10,275 bases of DNA from Pseudomonadota bacterium (lineage in GTDB: Bacteria > Pseudomonadota > Alphaproteobacteria > Rhizobiales > Hyphomicrobiaceae), in the NCBI GenBank assembly GCA_021813195.1, contig JAKALI010000091.1, forward strand, positions 1 to 10,275, read 5' to 3'. The position numbers were made by a program, and so were the translations under genes. Shown here in pieces: positions 4,824-10,275 of this stretch. The first letter of the stretch is position 1. Each line of letters begins with the position of its first letter. The notes under the pieces are model-generated. The model was not told where the DNA came from. It ran no database searches and worked only from the letters and a program-made list of their open reading frames with translations.

Positions 4824-6134
4824 GTGGCAATCAAGTCTCATCTTGAAACGAAGTACGGCCTGGCTAAGAACCCGTTTCCGGGCAACGCCACATATGGCGA
4901 GGACAGTCAGCTAGTTTACGTACCGGAAATGTTCGGTGAACAGAGGAAGGAGTTTCTCCGCAAGTTCATCCTTTCTCCACTGGAGAACGAACAGCCGCTA
5001 ATTGGCGCGGTCTGGTCAGTCGTTCCAGGCGATCCCGAGGCGCGTGGTTACGGTAAGTCAACGCTCATGGGCGAGGAAGCGAAGCTCATAAATCGCGATT
5101 TTGGTAAGAGCACCCTTGCCTATTTGGATGTGGCGGAGGACGAGGCGCAGGCTAACCCGATCTTATGCAGTTACGTATCGTTTAACACAAAGGCACAGGG
5201 TGGTATCGCGAACATCGATGCCGCGGCATTTCACCTCACGCGTTTCATCCTCCGTCAAACACACGAGGGGGGAACGACCATACATCAGGCACTCCGGGAA
5301 CTCGCAGCCGCGAAGCTCATGGAACAAGGGAAGGCATCTCCCGGCGAAGAAACGGATTCAATTATCCAGGCCGTGCGCGAGCGTTTTAGGAACCTTGCGG
5401 TTACGATCGATATCCGCAATCTGCTCGATGACTATCTTCGACACCTCGCATCACCAGACACCGAAGCACTGCAACGCTTCCTGTTTGATGAGGTTGGCAC
5501 ATGGCATCACGACCGCAATGGATTGAAGTATCTGCAAATCTTCGTCGTGTTCGCCGAACTCGCCGGCATCAAACACATGACTTTTTTCGTGGATCAGGTT
5601 GAGGACTTCACTTCTCAGGCTGGAGCAGCGAAACTCCAGAAGAACGTGAAGATCATCCGCGATGCGCTTATTGAGACAGAGCCCTTTGCATCACGCGTGT
5701 CGTTCGTGTTCCAGTTTCACCCGGATGCCTATGAGAAATTGCGAGACGCTTGGCTCCATGAGGACTTACGGTCCCTTGCATGGGATGAAAAGCTAAACGC
5801 GCCGTACGTTGTGGTTCTGGAGGGATTGCAAGACTTCGAATCCGCGAAGCTGTTAGCGGAAAAGTGCCTTAACCACCCTTCAGTTGTCAAAGCTAACCGC
5901 AAACATGGCCTGCACCCCTTCAACGAGCGCGGCCTTAGGCTCGTTTGGGAAGCTACCAAACCGCGTCCGAGGAACTTCCTCCGCGTGCTTCATGATCTCC
6001 TAAATATCGGGAATTCTGTCCGAGCGGATGTGATTGATGAGGTCTTCATCAAGCCTTATCTCAAAGACCTAATTGCAGCCGCTCGTGCCGGGGATTCGGA
6101 CGAGGAGACAAGTGGCGACGACCGCCTAGCTTAA
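4824..6134 (+). CDS. Gene B: AAA/Orc-like P-loop ATPase with atypical Walker A
   Basis: A 436-residue ATPase, numbered from GTG 4824. The N-terminus KYGLAKNPFPG (10-20) resembles the NPF start of Orc1/Cdc6-, ExeA- and TniB-type AAA ATPases. The P-loop is GDPEARGYGKST (69-80), with Lys78 the nucleotide lysine; the canonical GxxxxGK[ST] spacing is stretched. Walker B is FFVDQVED (254-261), a Q-for-E form seen in STAND/Orc-like switches. VSFVFQFHP (292-300) fits sensor 1, and KPRPRNFLRVLHDLL (379-393) fits a sensor 2 arginine helix. A charged tail ends in DSDEETSGDD. Its TAA overlaps the ATG of gene C (TAATG). I infer an ATP-driven switch or DNA-loading factor that controls the neighbouring nuclease, as in other multi-gene defence modules. 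ATPase assignment is strong; the exact family is not recognised. Confidence 0.85.
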   Translation: MAIKSHLETKYGLAKNPFPGNATYGEDSQLVYVPEMFGEQRKEFLRKFILSPLENEQPLIGAVWSVVPGDPEARGYGKSTLMGEEAKLINRDFGKSTLAYLDVAEDEAQANPILCSYVSFNTKAQGGIANIDAAAFHLTRFILRQTHEGGTTIHQALRELAAAKLMEQGKASPGEETDSIIQAVRERFRNLAVTIDIRNLLDDYLRHLASPDTEALQRFLFDEVGTWHHDRNGLKYLQIFVVFAELAGIKHMTFFVDQVEDFTSQAGAAKLQKNVKIIRDALIETEPFASRVSFVFQFHPDAYEKLRDAWLHEDLRSLAWDEKLNAPYVVVLEGLQDFESAKLLAEKCLNHPSVVKANRKHGLHPFNERGLRLVWEATKPRPRNFLRVLHDLLNIGNSVRADVIDEVFIKPYLKDLIAAARAGDSDEETSGDDRLA

Positions 6135-6943
6135 TGGGTTGGTGGAAACGCCAAAGGCTACCGGGCACCACGCCCCTACTGCCGGCGAACATCCTCGAAG
6201 TGCTCGTGCGAGCCTATGCCATCGTGGAGGTTGGCGGCTTCAGAACGGCGGGACCCGAGCGAGGTCGGAACTTCGAGCAGCTTTTCTATAGGATCTGTGA
6301 TCGCCTCGGCGTGCGCTTGACAGAAAAGGCTGGCGGTCGCTCCGTCGCTGGGCAAAAAAGCGCATCTGGGTTCGCACATGAAGTCGACGGTGCTACGCAA
6401 GCTGCGATTGCGACCACATACTGGGAGTTGAAACACCTTTCGTCGCCATTGGAGAAGAACGAACTTCTAATCTTCAACGGGAAGGCGCTGGATTTTCTCT
6501 ACGATGGGGGACCGATTTTCAAAAACACTCAGCTGCTCAGATTTCTTCTATCTGGCAGGAATATCCGCGACGATTGCAGGGTGTTCGCCGTTCAGTGGGG
6601 AATCACTGTTATTGAGCCTGGACGCCTGATCGTGCCGTTTCTCTACGAGGCAGTCTCCCGCGGATTCGGGTCTCACCTAAGCCAAGTCGATCGCGATGCT
6701 GTCCTTCATCTTGTGCCGTGGGCATGTCGCCCGCTGCAGGCCGTGGTCCAGGACATGGCGTTGCGGTGTAGCAACGACGGAAAGCCCGCCTTTCCTACTT
6801 CGATTGCACGTCGTGCGAAGGAAGTGATTGAGATGCAAGAACAGATCGGGAAGGACATTCTCGACTGCATTGAAGAGAAACACCCTGATTGGGTCAACGA
6901 TCTTGCCCAGGACGTTTGGGTGGACGTGGGAGGATGGGTCTAG
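6134..6943 (+). CDS. Gene C: PD-(D/E)xK superfamily nuclease
   Basis: A 269-residue protein with a restriction-endonuclease-like signature: Glu48 in GRNFEQLF, Asp85 in AHEVDGAT and Glu98-x-Lys100 in TYWELKHLSSPL. Spacing E-(36)-D-(12)-ExK is ordinary for the fold, which cleaves DNA phosphodiester bonds with Mg2+. The segment after it (ELLIFNGKALDFLYDG) is helical and may contact DNA; the C-terminal half, including a long helix (ARRAKEVIEMQEQIGKDILDCIEEKH, quoted by ends), could be for assembly with A or B. The ATG overlaps the stop of gene B by one base, so C is made together with B. I infer that it is the effector of the three-gene system, cutting foreign DNA under control of the ATPase. No close family name is recognised. 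The nuclease call is well supported; target specificity is unknown. Confidence 0.8.
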   Translation: MGWWKRQRLPGTTPLLPANILEVLVRAYAIVEVGGFRTAGPERGRNFEQLFYRICDRLGVRLTEKAGGRSVAGQKSASGFAHEVDGATQAAIATTYWELKHLSSPLEKNELLIFNGKALDFLYDGGPIFKNTQLLRFLLSGRNIRDDCRVFAVQWGITVIEPGRLIVPFLYEAVSRGFGSHLSQVDRDAVLHLVPWACRPLQAVVQDMALRCSNDGKPAFPTSIARRAKEVIEMQEQIGKDILDCIEEKHPDWVNDLAQDVWVDVGGWV

Positions 6944-6982
6944 CAGCGATCCGCGAAGCTGACTGACTTGCACCGAGCCTGA

Positions 6983-8254
6983 ATGCGCTTCCTCCACGCC
7001 TCCGACCTCCACATCGACAGCCCCCTGCGCGGTCTCGACCGCTATGAGGGCGCACCGGTCGCACGGCTGCGCACCGCAACCCGGGCAGCGCTCGAACGAC
7101 TGGTCGATATGGCGATCGCCGAGCGTGTCGGTTTCGTTCTCTTCGCCGGCGACATCTACGACCGCGACTGGCAGGACTTTCACACCGGCCTGTTCTTTCG
7201 CGAGCAGATGGTGCGCCTGGACCGCGCGGACATCCGCGTATTCATCGTGCAGGGCAACCACGATGCGCAGGGCGTGATCACGCGCCAGTTGATCCTGCCG
7301 CCGAATGTCACTGTGTTCTCCAGTCGTACGGCGCAGACGGTGCGGATCGATGAATTGTCGGTAGCAATCCACGGACGCAGTTTCCCCGATCGGGCGGTGG
7401 ACGAAGATCTGGTCCCTTCGTACCCGGCGCCCGTCCCGGACTTTTTCAACATCGGAATGCTGCACACCAGCCTCAACGGCCGAGTGGGCCACGACACCTA
7501 CGCACCGACAGACCTCGCAACGCTCGCGGCCAAAGGCTATGACTACTGGGCGCTGGGACACGTGCATGCGCGCGAGGTGGTGTCGGAGGTGCCGCGCGTC
7601 GTCTTCCCGGGCAACCTTCAGGGCCGGCATGCGAACGAGACAGGTGCCAAGGGTTGCGAACTGGTCACGGTGGACGCGGGACGGATCGAATCCGAATTCG
7701 TCGCGCTCGATGTGGTGCGCTGGAATCAAGTGGTAGTGCCGGCAGATGGCCTCGAGCGCCTGGAGGCGCTGGGCGATGCCATCCGCCATGCACTGGCGCC
7801 GGTGCTCGTCGGCGCCACGGACAGGCTGCACGCGGTGCGGGTCACGCTGACCGGCTCGACGGCCTTGCACCGGCTGGAGGCGAACCAGCCGGGGACGCTG
7901 GCCGCGGCGGTGCAGGCGGCGGCGCAGGACGTGAGCGACGCAGAGGTTTGGATAGAGCAGGTGCGCCTCGCGTTGACGACGCCGATGGATCGAGCCCAGG
8001 CTGCGCAGCGCCAGGATGCGGTGGGCGAGCTGATCCGCTTGGTGGACGCTATTGCCGGCGACGACACGGAGCTGGCGAGTTGGGCGAGCGCCGAGCTGGG
8101 CGATCTGCTGAACACGCTGCCGGCCGAAGTGACCACCGGCGTAGCCACCGGCGACGTGCTGCGCTTGGACAACCTCGCCGACCTGCGGGCTCTGTTCACC
8201 GATGCGGAAGCGACGGTGCTCGCGCGCCTCGCGGCAGCGGCGGACGGCGCATGA
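6983..8254 (+). CDS. YhaO/SbcD-like Mre11-family DNA repair nuclease
   Basis: A 423-residue calcineurin-like metallophosphoesterase of the SbcD/Mre11/YhaO group, acting with an SMC-type ATPase to process DNA ends. All metal motifs are present: ASDLHID (6-12, Asp8, His10), FAGDIYDRD (54-62, Asp57), QGNHD (90-94), MLHTS (159-163, His161) and GHVH (192-195). FPGNLQGRHANETGAKGC (208-225) is typical of YhaO-like proteins. The C-terminal 190 residues would form the capping and ATPase-binding parts. Length is usual for YhaO. The start follows gene C by 39 bp with only a weak GAG (6976-6978) as ribosome site and no promoter or terminator visible. Its TGA overlaps the next gene's ATG (ATGA), so the pair is coupled. 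G+C is clearly higher than in genes A-C. Role in the neighbouring system is open. Confidence 0.92.
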   Translation: MRFLHASDLHIDSPLRGLDRYEGAPVARLRTATRAALERLVDMAIAERVGFVLFAGDIYDRDWQDFHTGLFFREQMVRLDRADIRVFIVQGNHDAQGVITRQLILPPNVTVFSSRTAQTVRIDELSVAIHGRSFPDRAVDEDLVPSYPAPVPDFFNIGMLHTSLNGRVGHDTYAPTDLATLAAKGYDYWALGHVHAREVVSEVPRVVFPGNLQGRHANETGAKGCELVTVDAGRIESEFVALDVVRWNQVVVPADGLERLEALGDAIRHALAPVLVGATDRLHAVRVTLTGSTALHRLEANQPGTLAAAVQAAAQDVSDAEVWIEQVRLALTTPMDRAQAAQRQDAVGELIRLVDAIAGDDTELASWASAELGDLLNTLPAEVTTGVATGDVLRLDNLADLRALFTDAEATVLARLAAAADGA

Positions 8255-10275
8255 AGCTTGCCCGGCTGCTGCTGCAGGCCTTCGGGCCGTTCACCGGCAA
8301 GTCGCTCGATTTCGCGGCGAGCGCGAGCAATCTGCACTTGATCTACGGTCCGAACGAAGCGGGCAAGTCGGCGGCGCTGCGGGCGATAACCGACCTGCGA
8401 TTCGGCATTCCTCTGCGCAGTGCGGATGACTTCATCCACGCCACCGGCCAGATGCGCATCGCGGGGCTTTTCATCGACGACCAGGGCGAGCAGATTGGTC
8501 TTGTCCGGCGCAAGGGCCGCGCCCCGACGCTGTCGCGATTCGATGTCGCGACCGAACAGCCCGACCCAGCTCTGCCGGTGCTGCGCGAACATGAACTGGC
8601 GCTGACTGGCGGCGTCGAGCGCAGCGAGTTCGAAGCGATGTTCGGGCTGAATCATGCGCGCCTGCGCGCAGGCGGCGACCTGTTGCTCAAGGGGGAGGGC
8701 GAACTCGGCTCGGCGCTGTTCGAGGCCAGTGCCGGCACCCGCGGTATCGCGGCGATTTTGACGGCCTTGGACGATGACGCGAAGAAGCTCTTCAACCCGC
8801 ATGGCCGAGCGCAGAACGCGACGATCAACGAGGCGCGCCGGCAACTCGACGAGCAGCGCACCGCGTGGCGACAGGCGCAGACCAAACCGGCTGACTGGCA
8901 GGTCTTGAATCGCGCACATGAGCAGGCCAAGGCTAAGTTGGCCGAGATCGACCAGGCGATCGAACTCTTGCGCCGGCGCGAGAATGAACTGACCGAACTG
9001 CGCACGGTCGAGCCCTTGCTGCGGCAGCACGACCGTGCGCTGGCGGACCTGCAGGCGCTGGCCGAAGTGCCCGATCTTCCCGAAGGTGCGCGCGAGGAGC
9101 GGCTGGCGGCGGAGCAGGCCCAGCGCCGCGCACAACAGGATTTGACGGACGCCGAGCTTGAACTCAAGCGCTGTGCACAGGCGCTCGCTGTTTTGGTGAT
9201 CGAGGCGCCCTTGCTTCTGCACGCCGAGGCGATCGAACGGCTGGCTGCCGGCGTGGAGGCCGCTTCGCGCAGCCGGATAGAGGCGCAGCAACAGCAGGCG
9301 ATTGTCGAGCGGATCGACGCTGACCTGATCGCAAGGGCGGCGCGGATCGCCCCGGGGCGGGATATGCGTGAGGTCCTGAACGCTGCGCCCTCGGAAGCCG
9401 ATCGAGTGGCCTTGAACGATCACCTGCAGGCGATCGGCCGCCTCAACGAGCGGCTGGCGGGGAATCGCCAGCGCGCCCTGGAATTGGACGAGGCATTGAA
9501 CGCCGACGCGGAAGAAGCTCCCGCACTGCCCGACCCGGCCATTCGGCAAAGCTTGGCCGAGGTTCTGCGGCGGGCTCAGGCGCTGGGCGACGTGGGGCGG
9601 AGGCGCGGCGAATTCGACCGCCAGATCGGCGAACTCGAAGGCCGGCTGATTCAGTCTCTGTCGGACATGGGCGCCGAATCCGAACAGGCATTGCGCAGAG
9701 CGCAGCCCTTGATGGAAGCCCACATTGCCCAGGCCCGGCAGGAGCTGGGCGAGATTGAAGAGGCGGAGCGGGATGCGCGCCGCGATGACCAGCAATTAGA
9801 GCGCGATCTGGAACAGCGGCGGCTTGAGCAACGACAGCTCGCTGCTGAAGGGGAGGTGGTCACCGCCGAGACCTTACGCCTTGCGCGCGAGCGGCGTGAT
9901 GACGGCTGGACGCGCGTTCGTAAGGCCTATGTGGACCGCACGTATGATGCGGCCGAGCTGGGTCGCGCGTTCGATGCGGATCGCCTGCTGCCGGACGCAT
10001 TCGAGGTCGTACAGAAGGAGGCCGACCGGCAGGCGGACTTGTTGCGCGCGGATACCAAGCGGGCGGCTGCATCCGAGGAATGTTCGACGCGCATCGAGCA
10101 GATGGAAGCGCGTCGGCGCGAGATTGCAGCCGTACTGACGTCTCTTGGGGCACGGCGCGAAAGCGTGCTCGCCGGGTGGACGGCGCGTCTCACACAGGCG
10201 CAATTGCCGGCGCTGGATGCCGACGCGCTGCGCGAGTGGCAAGGTCGGCGCGAAGTTGTGCTGGAGCTTGCAGGG
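8251..10275 (+). CDS. YhaN/SbcC-like SMC-type ATPase (3' end outside window)
   Basis: The first 675 residues of an SbcC/Rad50/YhaN-like ATPase, the partner of the preceding nuclease. The N-terminus MKLARLLLQAFGPFTGKSLDF is typical, and Walker A GPNEAGKS lies at residues 33-40 with Lys39. A globular part with FGLNHARLRAGGDLL (about 131-145) follows, in the style of the YhaN subgroup, after which from about residue 185 the sequence is dominated by long Glu/Arg/Gln/Ala-rich heptad-like coiled coil, with no CxxC zinc hook seen in the visible part. The frame is open to the last base; Walker B and the signature motif must lie beyond it. Family members are around 1,100 or more residues, so roughly half is shown. 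It couples to the upstream gene by a 4-bp overlap. G+C is very high. Confidence 0.92.
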   Translation, partial: MKLARLLLQAFGPFTGKSLDFAASASNLHLIYGPNEAGKSAALRAITDLRFGIPLRSADDFIHATGQMRIAGLFIDDQGEQIGLVRRKGRAPTLSRFDVATEQPDPALPVLREHELALTGGVERSEFEAMFGLNHARLRAGGDLLLKGEGELGSALFEASAGTRGIAAILTALDDDAKKLFNPHGRAQNATINEARRQLDEQRTAWRQAQTKPADWQVLNRAHEQAKAKLAEIDQAIELLRRRENELTELRTVEPLLRQHDRALADLQALAEVPDLPEGAREERLAAEQAQRRAQQDLTDAELELKRCAQALAVLVIEAPLLLHAEAIERLAAGVEAASRSRIEAQQQQAIVERIDADLIARAARIAPGRDMREVLNAAPSEADRVALNDHLQAIGRLNERLAGNRQRALELDEALNADAEEAPALPDPAIRQSLAEVLRRAQALGDVGRRRGEFDRQIGELEGRLIQSLSDMGAESEQALRRAQPLMEAHIAQARQELGEIEEAERDARRDDQQLERDLEQRRLEQRQLAAEGEVVTAETLRLARERRDDGWTRVRKAYVDRTYDAAELGRAFDADRLLPDAFEVVQKEADRQADLLRADTKRAAASEECSTRIEQMEARRREIAAVLTSLGARRESVLAGWTARLTQAQLPALDADALREWQGRREVVLELAG

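Noticed and set aside
5091..5100. Palindrome AATCGCGATT resembling the TA operator
   Set aside because: Only the short TCGCGA centre is shared, it lies inside gene B, and such short palindromes are common at this composition.
6677..7870. Minus-strand open frame of about 400 codons across the gene C/YhaO junction
   Set aside because: It is antisense to the PD-(D/E)xK and Mre11-family motifs, with low-complexity His/Arg/Val-rich translation and no ribosome site; a shadow frame.
7726..9795. Very long minus-strand open frame (about 690 codons) opposite the YhaO/YhaN-like genes
   Set aside because: It is Arg/Leu/Gln-rich with no recognisable domain and lies antisense to two genes with clear family motifs; long antisense frames are expected at this G+C content.
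1..10275. CRISPR arrays, tRNA/rRNA genes, IS elements, att sites
   Set aside because: No regularly spaced repeats, no tRNA-like cloverleaf, no transposase motif and no long terminal inverted or direct repeats were seen by eye; only short repeats are present.

Overview
The window looks like an accessory (defence-island type) stretch of a GC-rich bacterial chromosome or large mobile element, most likely from a proteobacterium. That assignment rests on codon bias towards G/C at third positions and on the gene families present; no marker gene fixes the taxon. Two sampled lines lie near 70-75% G+C (42/60 at 481-540, 45/60 at 9001-9060), while one in the middle block is much lower (29/60 at 5401-5460). 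The interior block therefore appears to have a different history from its flanks.

Left part (1-2016, + strand): the wreck of a type I restriction-modification locus. A nearly full-length HsdM methylase (5' end outside the window) is followed by an intact DUF433 antitoxin. Next comes a DUF5615 PIN-like toxin that loses its C-terminal half and runs directly, out of frame, into the last ~55 codons of an HsdS specificity subunit. The target-recognition domains of HsdS are gone, so a deletion appears to have joined toxin and hsdS.

Second part (2132-3357, - strand): a two-gene toxin-antitoxin-like operon. A 175-aa protein with an N-terminal helix-turn-helix overlaps by one base a 232-aa nucleotidyltransferase-fold protein (AbiEii-like). 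A perfect 8-1-8 palindrome lies just behind the operon's proposed -10 box and reads as an autoregulatory operator.

Third part (3609-6943, + strand): a tightly packed three-gene operon with a good sigma70-type promoter. It encodes (A) a 392-aa protein of unknown family with winged-helix-like ends, (B) a 436-aa AAA/Orc-like P-loop ATPase with an unusual Walker A, and (C) a 269-aa PD-(D/E)xK nuclease. I do not recognise this combination as a named system. It is the best candidate here for an undescribed DNA-targeting defence system: A could bind DNA, B act as an ATP-dependent switch or loader, and C cut.

Right part (6983-10275, + strand): a YhaO/SbcD-like Mre11-family nuclease followed, with a 4-bp overlap, by a YhaN/SbcC-like SMC-type ATPase that is cut by the window end. 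These return to high G+C. They start only 39 bp after gene C with no visible terminator, so they may be co-transcribed with the block or may be the older gene pair next to which it inserted.

No tRNA, rRNA, CRISPR array or insertion sequence was seen.
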